49,925 nucleotides of DNA from Tepidibacter sp. (GCF_025210165.1 NZ_JAOASI010000033.1:1-49925); one strand, 5' to 3'; numbered from the stretch's first letter, positions 16,928 to 26,182 are shown. The notes: generated by a model not told the origin, from the sequence alone. A program made the numbers and translations.

Positions 16928-18310
16928 ATGGCAAAAAATCCAAAGGTTTGTGAAAGTAAATCTTATAAGAATTTAAATTGTTGTAATAAAGATATAGGTA
17001 TTTCGATTGTTCAACCAGAGTGTCATTGTTTGCTAGATGGTAGAGTGGTTACAAACCCTAGTTATGTATCTTCTTTAAATAAATCTTTTTGGACTTATAA
17101 ATTAATAACAGACTGTAATGATGCCACAATACCTGTGACTTCATTTGTTATTCCTATATGTGAAGTTGTTCGTACAGAAACATTGACTGTATCTGAAAAA
17201 ATAGATGGATGTGGTAAGTGGACTTCTATACCTTATACTTTAACTAAGACAGATTCTATCTTTGGAGATGCTCCAAAAGGTTTCCAATTCGTAAAAATAG
17301 AAATTAACGATAGATATTCTAAGGGAGTATCTGTTGCGTATAGATTAGAATTAAAAGGCAATTACCCTGAATCAACGCAGCCTATATCAATTAATACAGA
17401 TTCTACTGCAACAGTTTTTGATTGTAATGGAGGATTTCTAGTTCCTGAATGTAACCCTCAAGGTAAGTTATCTATAACTAAAAATGTAAACACTATAATA
17501 AAGAATAATCAAGCAAAACTTGAATATAGTTTAGAAGTAGATAATATAGGTAATGCAACCTTAGAAAATGTTGAACTTTCAGATATACTCTTCTTACCTA
17601 CTCAATTAACACCTGGAAAATTTAAAACTGTTCCTGGTAAACTAAAAACTGTTATCAATCCTAATGGAGAAATAAGAATAAGTGGTAATTTAGGAAAATT
17701 AAGTCCAGGTGAAGAAATAATTGTTACTTATACTATTCCAATAGCAGGTATATCATCTCCTGGACAATATATAATAAATAACATTGCTAGTGTAACATCA
17801 GAAGGCACAGAAGCATCAGATAGAGCTACTGCTACTATTGATGTTGTTAAGCTAGAATCTAATAAGTGTTGTAATGTTTTAGGTAATGGTTTAGCTGAAT
17901 TTAGAGTAACTATAGCTAATGTAGGCGATTCTCCTAACTCTAAAGTTAGCATATTAGATGATCTTTTAATCCCAACAGGTATAACAGTTAGATTCTCAGA
18001 TTTTGATGGTTGTAATGTTGTATTTGCAGGTACGGGAGAACCTGTACCTATAAATACAGATGTTACAGGTAATGCAGACATTAGAATTACTTGTGATAAT
18101 ATAGAGATACCAAAGGGAGGTAGCGCTCAAAAAATTCTTAAATTTAAGTTGATGACAAGTTCAGTATCAGGAAGCACTGTTATTAAAAATGAGCTTGAAC
18201 AAGTAAATCTAACAACTCCAGATAATCAAATATTCTTAGGAGCTGGTATTTTACCTGTAGAAGCTGGTATACGAGTTATATTAAATCTTGAATGCCAAAA
18301 ACCATGTTAA
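16928..18310 (+). CDS. Cysteine-rich DUF11-type repeat protein without signal peptide; possible spore surface protein
   Basis: 460 residues. The N-terminal 150 residues hold several cysteines (for example C41, C46/C47 region NLNCCNK, PECHC, DCNDA, PICEV, DGCGKW) and a beta-rich segment. Two beta-sandwich repeats of the DUF11 kind follow: about 165-275 (SITKNVNTIIKNNQAKLEYSLE-type start, NIGNATLENVELSDIL) and about 280-400. No signal peptide, membrane anchor or sorting motif is seen. DUF11 repeats usually occur in exported surface proteins, so absence of a secretion signal suggests assembly from inside the mother cell, as for coat or exosporium proteins; this is inference. It is divergent from spoIIIA. 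GAGGAG lies 10 bases before the ATG. A repeat element begins at its stop codon. Confidence 0.75.
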   Translation: MAKNPKVCESKSYKNLNCCNKDIGISIVQPECHCLLDGRVVTNPSYVSSLNKSFWTYKLITDCNDATIPVTSFVIPICEVVRTETLTVSEKIDGCGKWTSIPYTLTKTDSIFGDAPKGFQFVKIEINDRYSKGVSVAYRLELKGNYPESTQPISINTDSTATVFDCNGGFLVPECNPQGKLSITKNVNTIIKNNQAKLEYSLEVDNIGNATLENVELSDILFLPTQLTPGKFKTVPGKLKTVINPNGEIRISGNLGKLSPGEEIIVTYTIPIAGISSPGQYIINNIASVTSEGTEASDRATATIDVVKLESNKCCNVLGNGLAEFRVTIANVGDSPNSKVSILDDLLIPTGITVRFSDFDGCNVVFAGTGEPVPINTDVTGNADIRITCDNIEIPKGGSAQKILKFKLMTSSVSGSTVIKNELEQVNLTTPDNQIFLGAGILPVEAGIRVILNLECQKPC

Positions 18311-18443
18311 AATTCGTCTACTCGCTAACGCGGTGACTCATATCGCCAACGATCCTTTACAGGCTCCGTTGCTTAAAAATAGTCTCAATTGTAGCTTTCT
18401 TAACAAATTATCAACAAAACAAAAACGATATAGTTCCCTATAG
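18309..18443 (+). repeat. Dispersed intergenic repeat, copy R1
   Basis: Starts at the TAA stop of the DUF11 gene (18308-18310). Structure: GC-rich half (TCTACTCGCTAACGCGGTGA to GGCTCCGTTGC), then AATAGT, a TAGCTTT-type segment, a DnaA-box-like TTATCAACA (18408-18416; one mismatch) and a tail ending GATATAGTTCCCTATAG. It is nearly identical to copy R5 (49625) over its whole length. Confidence 0.9.
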
Positions 18444-18448
18444 AAAAA

Positions 18449-18484
18449 AAGAGTTAGTTTCTAGATAGAAGCTAACTCTTTTTT
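18449..18484 (+). terminator. Intrinsic terminator downstream of the DUF11 gene and repeat R1
   Basis: Stem 18449-18460 with 18469-18480 (AAGAGTTAG.../...CTAACTCTT), eight-base loop, then a T run to 18484. It lies after the repeat, so R1 should be transcribed as part of the DUF11 gene's 3' untranslated region. Confidence 0.8.
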
Positions 18485-18516
18485 ATTACATTTTATTTAC
18501 GTTAAGTTTACATTGT

Positions 18517-18523
18517 TTCGACA
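18517..18523 (+). promoter_or_regulatory. Possible 0A box upstream of the coiled-coil protein gene
   Basis: TTCGACA, the reverse complement of TGTCGAA, lies 4 bases upstream of the -35 element at 18528. Spo0A~P-activated sigma-A promoters in Bacillus carry 0A boxes at this position. A 7-base match can occur by chance, so this is suggestive only. Confidence 0.45.
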
Positions 18524-18527
18524 TTTA

Positions 18528-18556
18528 TTGACGCTATTTTCTTCGCAATATATAAT
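18528..18556 (+). promoter_or_regulatory. Sigma-A-type promoter of the coiled-coil protein gene
   Basis: TTGACG (18528-18533), 17-base spacer, TATAAT (18551-18556): optimal spacing, one mismatch in the -35 and a perfect -10. It lies about 40 bases upstream of the start codon. Confidence 0.8.
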
Positions 18557-18595
18557 ATCGATTATAGATATAACTATTGAGAAAGGGGATCTATG

Positions 18596-19063
18596 ATGAA
18601 AAAAATTAATAAAAAAGTAATTATAATTACGACTGTAATTTTAGTTGCACTTGGTGGTTTTAATGTTTATGCAGCTGCGGTTTTAGGTACAGATATCATT
18701 TCTCTTATTCAAAAAGGAATTGCTTCAATAGAAAATAGGATTTCATCTGAAACAGAAAAAGAAATTAATAAAATTAGTGAAAAAGAACAGCAAGAGTTAG
18801 ATTCTCATATTCAAGCAAAGGCTAAGGAAACAGTTCAAGAACTGCAAAAATATCAAAATGAAGAAATTAATCGTGTTAATAAAGAATTAAACAAATACAC
18901 TGATGAATTAAAATTAGCAGCAGATAAACAAATAGAAGCACAAAAACAAATAGCAAAAAATGAAATCAAGAATAAAATAGATGAGAAAAAGAAAAAGGAG
19001 AAAGAAGAGATTGAAAATAAACTTAAAGACTCAATCTCAAATCATTTCCAAATAACCGAATAA
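18596..19063 (+). CDS. Small exported or membrane-anchored coiled-coil protein
   Basis: About 155 residues, family not recognised. A basic N-terminus and hydrophobic stretch (KKVIIITTVILVALGGFNVYAAAV) form a signal peptide or anchor, with a possible cleavage site near VYAA. Residues from about 40 to the end are almost entirely charged helix (ASIENRISSETEKEINKISE, then repeated EIKNKIDEKKKKEK), predicting a long coiled coil outside the membrane. Two ATGs are adjacent; the second (18596) is 7 bases from AAAGGGG and is preferred over 18593. The gene has its own strong promoter with a 0A-box-like site, so regulation by Spo0A is possible. It converges with fabF and shares its terminator. Confidence 0.75.
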   Translation: MKKINKKVIIITTVILVALGGFNVYAAAVLGTDIISLIQKGIASIENRISSETEKEINKISEKEQQELDSHIQAKAKETVQELQKYQNEEINRVNKELNKYTDELKLAADKQIEAQKQIAKNEIKNKIDEKKKKEKEEIENKLKDSISNHFQITE

Positions 19064-19106
19064 TCAAAAATCGCATATGCAAAAGCATATGCGATTTTTG
19101 ATTATT
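19059..19106. terminator. Shared bidirectional terminator between the coiled-coil gene and fabF
   Basis: A 22-bp perfect inverted repeat (19059-19080 with 19085-19106) with a four-base AAAA loop. The stop codons of both convergent genes (19061-19063 plus strand, 19102-19104 minus strand) lie inside the stem. A-rich and T-rich segments in the arms make it usable in both directions. Confidence 0.85.
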
Positions 19107-20340
19107 CATATTTTTTAAATGCAAGTGTTCCATTGTGTCCACCAAATCCCAACGAATTAGTAAGAGCACATTTAATATCTTTTTGTCTTCCTTTTCCTAC
19201 AACATAGTCAAGATCAAGCTCCGGATCTTGATTTTGAATATTCATGGTAGGAGGTAAATAGCCTTCATTTATAGCTAAAGAACATATTATAGCTTCAACT
19301 GCTCCAGCTGCTCCTAATAAGTGTCCTGTCATAGACTTAGTTGACGATACTGCTAAGTCATACGCATGATTCTTAAATAAAGATTTGATAGCTAAAGTTT
19401 CATTTCTATCATTAAGAGGAGTGCTAGTTCCATGAGCATTTATGTAATCTACATCTTCCAACTTAAGACCTGCATCTTTTACTGCCATTTGCATAGCTCT
19501 AGCAGCACCTTCTCCACCCTCTGCAGGAGCTGTTATATGGTATGCATCTGCTGTTGCTCCATATCCAACTATCTCAGCATATATTTTTGCATTTCTAGCC
19601 AAGGCATGCTCTAGTTCTTCTAATACTAGCATACCTGATCCTTCTCCCATTACAAATCCATCTCTATCTTTATCAAATGGTCTTGATGAAGTTTTTGGAT
19701 CATCATTCCTAGTTGACATTGCCTTCATTGTACAAAATCCAGAAACAGCAAGTGGAGTTATAGGGCTTTCTGCTCCTCCTGAAATCATAATTTCAGCATC
19801 TCCCCTTTGGATAGCCTTAAAAGCATCTCCTATAGCATGGGTAGCCGATGCACAAGCTGTAACAACACTTGTATTAGGTCCCTTTGCTCCAACCATTATA
19901 GATATTTGACCTGCAGCAATATTTGTTATCATCATAGGTACAAAGAACGGACTTACTCTTTTAGGTCCTTTTTCCATAAGTCTTTTGTGTTGTTCTTCTA
20001 ATGTCTCTATTCCACCTACTCCTGATCCTATTATAACTCCAAATCTATTTGCATCTATATTATCTATATTTATATTTGAATCTTTCATTGCAATTTTAGA
20101 TGCAGCAACTGCATATTGAGTAAATCTATCCATTCTTTTTGCTTCTTTCTTATCTATAAAATCAGAAGCATCAAAATCTTTAACCTCTGCTGCTATCTTA
20201 GTTGGATAATCAGTAGTATCAAATCTAGTTATTTTATCTATTCCACAAACTCCATTTTTAACATTGTTCCAGAATTTATCTATTCCTGTTCCAACAGGAG
20301 TTACACATCCTATACCCGTAACCACAACTCTTCTTTTCAT
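19102..20340 (-). CDS. fabF: Beta-ketoacyl-ACP synthase II (FabF)
   Basis: Condensing enzyme that extends acyl-ACP with malonyl-ACP. 412 residues from ATG 20340 (ggagg 8 bases upstream). The active-site cysteine is C163 in [16 protein letters not shown]; the two catalytic histidines lie in [13 protein letters not shown] (about 302) and [18 protein letters not shown] (about 339). Last gene of the fab operon, 21 bases after acpP. Confidence 0.97.
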   Translation of the reverse strand: MKRRVVVTGIGCVTPVGTGIDKFWNNVKNGVCGIDKITRFDTTDYPTKIAAEVKDFDASDFIDKKEAKRMDRFTQYAVAASKIAMKDSNINIDNIDANRFGVIIGSGVGGIETLEEQHKRLMEKGPKRVSPFFVPMMITNIAAGQISIMVGAKGPNTSVVTACASATHAIGDAFKAIQRGDAEIMISGGAESPITPLAVSGFCTMKAMSTRNDDPKTSSRPFDKDRDGFVMGEGSGMLVLEELEHALARNAKIYAEIVGYGATADAYHITAPAEGGEGAARAMQMAVKDAGLKLEDVDYINAHGTSTPLNDRNETLAIKSLFKNHAYDLAVSSTKSMTGHLLGAAGAVEAIICSLAINEGYLPPTMNIQNQDPELDLDYVVGKGRQKDIKCALTNSLGFGGHNGTLAFKKYE

Positions 20341-20361
20341 AATTAGTACCTCCAAAACTAC

Positions 20362-20586
20362 TTATTTAGATTCGATATATTTTACTATATCTCCTATGCA
20401 AGTAAACTTTTCTGCTTCTTCATCTGGTATTTCTATTTCAAACTCATCTTCAAGAGCCATCATTATTTCAACTGCATCTAATGAATCTGCTTCTAAATCT
20501 TTTATTAAAGATGTCTCTAATTTAATTTCCTCTACATTATCTACTCCTAATTGATCTGCTACTATATCTCTCACTTTTTCAAACAT
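20362..20586 (-). CDS. acpP: Acyl carrier protein
   Basis: 74-residue acidic four-helix protein. Serine 35 in the DSL motif ([20 protein letters not shown]) is the site of 4'-phosphopantetheine attachment. The length and the start [16 protein letters not shown] are standard. It lies between fabG and fabF in the fab operon. Confidence 0.98.
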   Translation of the reverse strand: MFEKVRDIVADQLGVDNVEEIKLETSLIKDLEADSLDAVEIMMALEDEFEIEIPDEEAEKFTCIGDIVKYIESK

Positions 20587-20626
20587 ATTAAATACCTCCT
20601 AATTTTTTATCATATATTTTAATTTT

Positions 20627-21391
20627 TTATTGCATTACCATTCCACCATCGACATTAATAGTCTGACCTGTTACATACGAAGACATATCACTAGCTAAAA
20701 ATGCTGCTACATTTGCTATATCTTCTGTTTGACCCATTTTTTTCATAGGAATACCACTTTCATAAGAAGCTCTCACTTCATCCTTTAATACCTTAGTCAT
20801 ATCACTTTCTATAAATCCTGGAGCTATAGCATTTATAGTTATATTTCTAGATGCAAGCTCTCTTGCTGTTGATTTTGTAAAACCTATAACACCAGCCTTA
20901 GAAGCACAGTAATTTGCTTGACCTGCATTTCCCATAATTCCAACTACAGATGCCATATTTATTATTTTTCCATATTTTTGCTTCATCATAGGTCTAGTTA
21001 CAGCCTTTGTACAGTTAAATACTCCTTTTAGATTTACAGCTATAACCTTGTCAAAATCTTCTTCTTTCATTTTCATTAAAAGAGTATCTCTAGTTATACC
21101 TGCATTATTTACTAATATATCTAGTTTTCCATATTGATTTATAACTTCTTTTACCATATTTTGCGAATCTTCAAAATTGGACACATCACACTCTACAATA
21201 AAGCATTTTACTCCCATAGATTCTATTTCTTTTTTAACCTCAAGTGCTGATTCTTCTATTGAAGTATGATTTGTAGCAATATCAGCTATAGCAATATCAG
21301 CTCCTAATGAAGCAAACTTTATAGCTATTGATTTTCCTATCCCTCTTGAACCTCCAGTTATAAGAGCAACTCTACCTTTTAAATCAATCAT
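20627..21391 (-). CDS. fabG: 3-oxoacyl-ACP reductase FabG
   Basis: NADPH-dependent short-chain dehydrogenase that reduces beta-ketoacyl-ACP. 254 residues. The dinucleotide loop is TGGSRGIGK (12-20), NNAG is at 95-98, and the catalytic triad is S148, Y161 and K165 (NMASVVG...ANYCASKAG). C-terminal GQTINVDGGMVM matches FabG. The ATG overlaps the fabD stop codon by one base (TAATG), giving tight translational coupling. Confidence 0.96.
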   Translation of the reverse strand: MIDLKGRVALITGGSRGIGKSIAIKFASLGADIAIADIATNHTSIEESALEVKKEIESMGVKCFIVECDVSNFEDSQNMVKEVINQYGKLDILVNNAGITRDTLLMKMKEEDFDKVIAVNLKGVFNCTKAVTRPMMKQKYGKIINMASVVGIMGNAGQANYCASKAGVIGFTKSTARELASRNITINAIAPGFIESDMTKVLKDEVRASYESGIPMKKMGQTEDIANVAAFLASDMSSYVTGQTINVDGGMVMQ

Positions 21392-22344
21392 TACTGTGCC
21401 TCCTTCATATCTTGTATAAACTTTTCTAAAGTAGCTTTATTTTCAACATTATGTATATTTACTTTAACTTTTGATTTTTTAGATATTTTGTTTATAAATC
21501 CTTTAAGAGTTTTACCAGGACCCACCTCAACAAAGGTATCAAATCCATCTTTTATAAGCTTTTCTATTGAATCCTCCCATAACACAGATGAACTGACTTG
21601 CCTTACCAAAGTATCTTTTATTTTATCATTCTCAACATAATCTCCAGTAACATTAGTTAAAACAGGTAGTTTTAAAGAATTTAATTGTATGTTTTCAAGC
21701 TCTTTTTTCAAGTTTTCTCCAGCCTTATTCAACATAGAAGAATGAAAAGGTGCACTTACATTTAATATAACAGCTTTTTTAGCTCCTCTTTCTTTACAAA
21801 GACTAACAGCCTTTTCTACAGCTTTTATTTCTCCAGATATTACTATCTGTCCTGGACTATTAAAGTTAGCAGCCTCAACTATTCCTTCACTAGATAATTC
21901 ATCTAATACATCCATAAGTATATCTCTATCAAGGCCAAGTATTGCAGCCATAGTTCCTACACCTTGTGGAACTGCCTCTTGCATATATTTACCTCTTTTT
22001 TTAACAAGTTTTACAGCCTCTTCAAAGGATAGAGCATCAGCTGCTACAAGAGCAGAATACTCTCCTAAAGAAAGTCCTGCACATGCATCAAATTTCACAT
22101 CAAGTTCATCTTTTAATATTTCAAGTAAAGCTGTACTTAAAGTAAGTATTGCTGGTTGAGTATTTTCAGTTTTAGTAAGTTCCTCATCGGGACCTTCAAA
22201 CATTATAGATTTTAAATTCATATGTAAAACTTCATCAGCTTTATCAAATATTTGTTTTGAAACTTTATAATTTTCATATATATCCTTGCCCATACCTACA
22301 TATTGAGATCCCTGGCCTGGAAATACAAAAGCTATTTTACCCAT
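21391..22344 (-). CDS. fabD: Malonyl-CoA:ACP transacylase FabD
   Basis: Transfers malonyl from CoA to ACP. 317 residues. The N-terminal motif is VFPGQGSQYVGMG, the nucleophile serine is S92 in AGLSLGEYSALVAA, and the catalytic histidine is in VSAPFHSSML (about 201). ATG 22344 has aggagg upstream. FabD precedes fabG and follows fabK in the FapR-controlled operon. Confidence 0.97.
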   Translation of the reverse strand: MGKIAFVFPGQGSQYVGMGKDIYENYKVSKQIFDKADEVLHMNLKSIMFEGPDEELTKTENTQPAILTLSTALLEILKDELDVKFDACAGLSLGEYSALVAADALSFEEAVKLVKKRGKYMQEAVPQGVGTMAAILGLDRDILMDVLDELSSEGIVEAANFNSPGQIVISGEIKAVEKAVSLCKERGAKKAVILNVSAPFHSSMLNKAGENLKKELENIQLNSLKLPVLTNVTGDYVENDKIKDTLVRQVSSSVLWEDSIEKLIKDGFDTFVEVGPGKTLKGFINKISKKSKVKVNIHNVENKATLEKFIQDMKEAQ

Positions 22345-22355
22345 ATAAATACCTC

Positions 22356-23285
22356 CTAAAAGCTTAAGTTAGACATTATATCCTTAGCTTCACTCATCAT
22401 ATCCTCTATAATATCTTTGCAAGATTTTATATCTTTTACCATAGAAGCACTTTGTCCTGCCATTACAGATCCATTATCTACATCTCCATCTATTACTGAT
22501 TTTTTAAGTGCTCCTACTCCCTTTTCATCTAGAAAAGAAGAATCTACACCTTCTTTTTCAAGCTTTATAAGCTCTTTCATAAGCTTATTCTTTAAAGCTC
22601 TAACAGGATGTCCTGTGCTTCTACATGCAACTATTGCATCTCTATCTTTAGATTTTATAATAGTATTCTTATAATTTTCATGTACTATACACTCTTCACT
22701 ACATACAAATTTAGTTCCTACTTGAACAGCACTAGCTCCCAATGAAAATGCAGCTACAATTCCTCTTCCATCAGCAATTCCACCAGCTCCAATAACAGGT
22801 ATACTTACTTCATCCACAACTTGAGGTATTAATACCATAGTTGTAAGTTCTCCTATATGACCTCCAGCTTCAGTTCCTTCTACAACAATAGCATCTGCTC
22901 CACATCTTTCCATTCTCTTAGCAAGAGCTACAGATGGAACAACAGGAATAATCTTAGTTCCTATCGATTTTAATTTTTCCATATACTTAGCAGGATTTCC
23001 TGCTCCTGTAGTTATAACAGGTATTTTTTCTTCATAGATAACTTCCATTACTTCATCTACAAATGGAGATAGTAGCATTACATTAACTCCGAATGGCTTA
23101 TCAGTAAGTTCTCTAGCTTTTTTAATTTCATTTTTTATAACATCAGCAGGAGCATTTCCAGCTCCAATAAGTCCAAGTCCTCCAGCATTAGATACAGCTG
23201 CAGCAAGCTCAGCAGTTGCTATCCATGCCATCCCCCCTTGAATTATAGGATATTTTATTCCTAAAAGTTCACATACTTTGTTCAT
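22356..23285 (-). CDS. fabK: Enoyl-ACP reductase II FabK (FMN-dependent)
   Basis: Flavoprotein of the nitronate monooxygenase-like fold that catalyses the last reduction step of fatty acid elongation. 309 residues from ATG 23285 (aggagg 7 bases upstream; the open frame extends 8 codons further, without support). Motifs are YPIIQGGMAWIATAELAAAV, VNVMLLSP, VVEGTEAGGHIGE and IPVIGAGGIADGRGIVAA with LGASAVQVGTKF. Use of FabK instead of FabI predicts insensitivity to FabI inhibitors if no FabI is present elsewhere. Confidence 0.95.
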   Translation of the reverse strand: MNKVCELLGIKYPIIQGGMAWIATAELAAAVSNAGGLGLIGAGNAPADVIKNEIKKARELTDKPFGVNVMLLSPFVDEVMEVIYEEKIPVITTGAGNPAKYMEKLKSIGTKIIPVVPSVALAKRMERCGADAIVVEGTEAGGHIGELTTMVLIPQVVDEVSIPVIGAGGIADGRGIVAAFSLGASAVQVGTKFVCSEECIVHENYKNTIIKSKDRDAIVACRSTGHPVRALKNKLMKELIKLEKEGVDSSFLDEKGVGALKKSVIDGDVDNGSVMAGQSASMVKDIKSCKDIIEDMMSEAKDIMSNLSF

Positions 23286-23296
23286 CTTCTCTCCTC

Positions 23297-24292
23297 CTAG
23301 ATACTCCATTTAATAACACTTGAAGCCCATGTAAGCCCAGCTCCAAATCCTACTAAAACTATGTTGTCACCTTTTTTTATATTTCCTTTTCTATATGCTT
23401 CATCAAGAGCTACAGGTATAGACGCTGCAGACATATTGCCATATTCATGTAAGTTAACATATATTTTGTCCATAGGCATTTTAAGTCTTTTTGCAGATGC
23501 CTGTATTATTCTAATATTTGCTTGATGAGGTACTACATAATTTATATCTTCTTCATTTAATCCCGCTAATTCTATACTTTTTTTAGCAGAATCTCCCATT
23601 ACTCTAACTGCAAATTTAAACACTTCAGACCCTTCCATTTTTATATAATGAAGTCTATCATTTATGCTTTGCTCACTTGCAGGCATTCTAGAACCTCCCG
23701 CAGGCATTTTAAGACATTCTCCGCTTGATCCATTAGCTCCTAGATATGTAGATAAAATCCCCTCATTTTCATCCACTTCTCCTAAGATAGCCGCACCTGC
23801 TCCATCTCCAAATAATACACAAGTATTTCTATCTGTCCAGTCCATAATTTTAGATAAAGTTTCAGCACCTATTACAAGTACTTTTTTATACATACCAGTT
23901 TCTATAAAGTTTTTTCCTACACTTAACCCATATACAAACCCTGAACAACCAGCTTCTAAGTCAAATGCAGCTGCATTAACAGCTCCTATATTTTTTTGAA
24001 CCATACATGCAGTTGATGGAAACGACATATCAGGAGTAACAGTTGCTACTATTATAAGATCAATTTCTTCTGGATTTATTCCAGAACTTTTCATAGCTTT
24101 TTCAGCAGCAAGAGTTGCTATATCCGAAGTAGCCATATTTTCTTCAACTACTCTTCTCTTTTTTATACCAGTTCTTGAAGATATCCATTCATCAGTTGTG
24201 TCTACTATTTTTTCTAAATCAAAATTAGTAATAATTTTATCTGGAACGTAACTTCCTGTAGCCAATATTCCTGCTCTTTTTAATCTATTCAA
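23297..24292 (-). CDS. fabH: Beta-ketoacyl-ACP synthase III FabH
   Basis: Starts fatty acid synthesis by condensing acetyl- or branched acyl-CoA with malonyl-ACP. Motifs are [16 protein letters not shown], the active-site cysteine in [12 protein letters not shown] (about 116), the histidine in [10 protein letters not shown] and the asparagine in [11 protein letters not shown]. Two in-frame TTG starts are available: 24301 lies against the GGGAG, while 24292 is 9 bases from it and is preferred. No ATG is available near the start. Its 5' end lies within a few bases of the plsX stop codon. Confidence 0.95.
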   Translation of the reverse strand: MNRLKRAGILATGSYVPDKIITNFDLEKIVDTTDEWISSRTGIKKRRVVEENMATSDIATLAAEKAMKSSGINPEEIDLIIVATVTPDMSFPSTACMVQKNIGAVNAAAFDLEAGCSGFVYGLSVGKNFIETGMYKKVLVIGAETLSKIMDWTDRNTCVLFGDGAGAAILGEVDENEGILSTYLGANGSSGECLKMPAGGSRMPASEQSINDRLHYIKMEGSEVFKFAVRVMGDSAKKSIELAGLNEEDINYVVPHQANIRIIQASAKRLKMPMDKIYVNLHEYGNMSAASIPVALDEAYRKGNIKKGDNIVLVGFGAGLTWASSVIKWSI

Positions 24293-25301
24293 TCTTATCA
24301 ACTCCCAATTTATCTATTTTAACCTTTATTTCATTAATAACATTGCCCCTTGTAAAATGTATACCTTGCTTTATTGCATTTTTTATAGCTTTGGAGTTAG
24401 AACTTCCATGTGCTTTTATAAGTCCTCCATTTACCCCTAGAAGTGGTGCTCCTCCATATTCACTATAATCAAGATTGTTTTTTAATTGCTTAAGATCATC
24501 TTTTAAAAACATAGCTCCTATTTTAGTCTTCATATTAGTTAAAAAAGTATCTTTTAACATAGAAAACACAGTCATAGCTACTCCTTCTGTAACCTTTAAC
24601 ACTACATTACCTGTAAAGCCATCACATACTACTACATCTGTATAGCCAAAAGGTATCTCTCTTGCTTCTACATTTCCTATAAAGTTTATATCTTCATTTA
24701 ATTTTAATAAGTTGTAAGATTTTTTAGTTAATTCGTTCCCTTTTCCTTCTTCTTGACCAACATTTACTATAGCAACCTTTGGATTATCAAGTTCCAGTAT
24801 TTTGCTTGCATATACAGATCCCATAACTCCAAATTCTAGTAAATTTCTAGGTTTACAGTCTGCATTTGCTCCAGCATCTAGTAGTATAGACATTCCTTTT
24901 TTATTAGGTAAAAAACTACAAAGTGCTGGTCTATCTATACCTTTTATTCTACCAAGTACAAAAAGCCCTCCAGCTAAAAGCGCTCCAGTATTTCCAGCAG
25001 AAACTATAGCATCTGCCTTTTTCTCTTTAACTAAGTTAAGAGCTACTACCATAGATGAATCCTTCTTACTTCTTATAGCTTTTACTGGTTTATCTTCATT
25101 TAATATTAGTTTACTTGTATGAATTATTTCCAACTTACTTTTATCAAATTCATACTTACTAAAATTTTCTTCTAATACATTTTTATCTCCCGTAGCTATT
25201 ATATCTATATTAAATTCTTTTATAGCATCCACTATACCTTCAACTGTAGAGTACGGTGCATTGTCTCCTCCCATGCAATCAACTACTATTTTTATATTCA
25301 T
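24285..25301 (-). CDS. plsX: Phosphate acyltransferase PlsX
   Basis: Converts acyl-ACP to acyl-phosphate for phosphatidic acid synthesis. It begins [22 protein letters not shown], and shows [46 protein letters not shown] and [19 protein letters not shown], all family signatures. About 338 residues, normal. ATG 25301 is chosen over GTG 25304; both lie close to the AAGGGAG. It follows fapR directly and its 3' end overlaps the fabH start, placing it second in the fapR operon. Confidence 0.96.
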   Translation of the reverse strand: MNIKIVVDCMGGDNAPYSTVEGIVDAIKEFNIDIIATGDKNVLEENFSKYEFDKSKLEIIHTSKLILNEDKPVKAIRSKKDSSMVVALNLVKEKKADAIVSAGNTGALLAGGLFVLGRIKGIDRPALCSFLPNKKGMSILLDAGANADCKPRNLLEFGVMGSVYASKILELDNPKVAIVNVGQEEGKGNELTKKSYNLLKLNEDINFIGNVEAREIPFGYTDVVVCDGFTGNVVLKVTEGVAMTVFSMLKDTFLTNMKTKIGAMFLKDDLKQLKNNLDYSEYGGAPLLGVNGGLIKAHGSSNSKAIKNAIKQGIHFTRGNVINEIKVKIDKLGVDKIE

Positions 25302-25308
25302 CACTCCC

Positions 25309-25866
25309 TTAACTTATTTCATCGAATATGAACTTTCCTCTAAAAACCTGTTCATGACTTTTATTATTTATTTTAACGTGTACATAATGTTTTTTATCTC
25401 TAACTCTTATTACTTCAGCTTTAGCTATTAATCTATCATTTGCTTTTATTGGATTTATATTCTTTATATTAGCAACTCCCATTAAAACAACAGGTGCATC
25501 TACAACCGCCATTGCTAATGATTCCGCTTGAGCAAATACAAAATGCCCCTTCACTATATTAGTCTTAGAATAAACCATATGATCAGTCGTTTCAAGTATT
25601 GAAATCCCTAAGACACCAACATCTAAGTCTATTATCTCTCCAACTATTTCCTTGCTACCTATAGTTTTAACTTTATTTATATTATTTTCAGCAACAAGCT
25701 TTACTCTTTCTCTTAGTTCAGGTATTCCAAGTTTAAGTCTATCCAATCTTATAGTCTGTATACTAACACCAAAATAATCCGATAATTCTTCATCTGTATA
25801 AAAAGGGTCTTTTTTTAATATTTTGGAAAGTTCCGTTTGTCTTTCTTGTTTGCCTTTTCTTTTCAC
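25309..25866 (-). CDS. fapR: Fatty acid biosynthesis repressor FapR
   Basis: Repressor of lipid genes whose ligand in Bacillus is malonyl-CoA. About 185 residues: an N-terminal helix-turn-helix ([35 protein letters not shown], about 22-57) and a C-terminal hot-dog domain ([42 protein letters not shown]). Start GTG 25866 is preferred because AGGGG lies 8 bases upstream; GTG 25875 overlaps it. A FapR operator directly overlaps its own promoter, so the operon is predicted to be autoregulated and induced when malonyl-CoA rises. Confidence 0.96.
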   Translation of the reverse strand: MKRKGKQERQTELSKILKKDPFYTDEELSDYFGVSIQTIRLDRLKLGIPELRERVKLVAENNINKVKTIGSKEIVGEIIDLDVGVLGISILETTDHMVYSKTNIVKGHFVFAQAESLAMAVVDAPVVLMGVANIKNINPIKANDRLIAKAEVIRVRDKKHYVHVKINNKSHEQVFRGKFIFDEIS

Positions 25867-25887
25867 ATTATTCACCCCTAAATTATA

Positions 25888-25920
25888 TACTAATATTAGT
25901 ACCAGCTACTAATATTAGTA
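25888..25920. promoter_or_regulatory. FapR operator, within a duplicated palindrome
   Basis: The centre reads TTAGTACCAGCTACTAA (25896-25912), which fits the known FapR box (TTAGTACC-N3-TACTAA in Bacillus). It is formed by two copies of the 14-bp perfect palindrome TACTAATATTAGTA (25888-25901 and 25907-25920) separated by CCAGC. The distal copy overlaps the -10 element of the fapR promoter. Confidence 0.85.
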
Positions 25921-25945
25921 TATAATAATTAGTCATATAAATCAA
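25917..25945 (-). promoter_or_regulatory. Sigma-A-type promoter of the fapR-fab operon
   Basis: Minus strand TTGATT (25945-25940), 17-base spacer, TATACT (25922-25917). The -10 overlaps the FapR operator, fitting repression by steric block. Confidence 0.7.
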
Positions 25946-25950
25946 TAGAG

Positions 25951-25994
25951 CAAAAAATAAAAAGCATGTAGTTATAAACTACATGCTTTTTATT
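25951..25994 (-). terminator. Intrinsic terminator of rpmF
   Basis: An 18-bp perfect stem (25956-25973 with 25977-25994) with a 3-base loop, followed on the minus strand by a six-T run. It overlaps the rpmF stop codon and insulates the fapR operon from ackA-rpmF transcription. Confidence 0.85.
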
Positions 25995-26169
25995 ATTTAG
26001 CTACTACTTCTTTACCTTTATAGTATCCACAATCCGGGCATACTCTATGTGGTAATTTCGGCTCATGACACTGTGGGCAACTTACGAATCCAGTTGCTAC
26101 CATCTTCGAGTTAGCTGCTCTTCTTGAGTCTCTCTTTGATCTTGATGTTTTACGCTTTGGTACTGCCAT
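25993..26169 (-). CDS. rpmF: 50S ribosomal protein L32
   Basis: 58 residues. It starts [18 protein letters not shown] and carries a zinc ribbon of four cysteines, SCPQCHEPK and [14 protein letters not shown]. The length is typical. ATG 26169 is preceded by aaggaggtgggataa. It follows the DUF177 gene, the conserved arrangement in most bacteria, where it connects translation with lipid synthesis genes. Confidence 0.97.
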   Translation of the reverse strand: MAVPKRKTSRSKRDSRRAANSKMVATGFVSCPQCHEPKLPHRVCPDCGYYKGKEVVAK

Positions 26170-26182
26170 TTATCCCACCTCC

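Noticed and set aside
15792-16943. A 383-residue SpoIIIAA with a 60-residue N-terminal extension.
   Set aside because: The extension is AT-rich noncoding-like sequence overlapping the upstream divergent gene's start; ATG 16763 has ggaggagg and gives the usual length.
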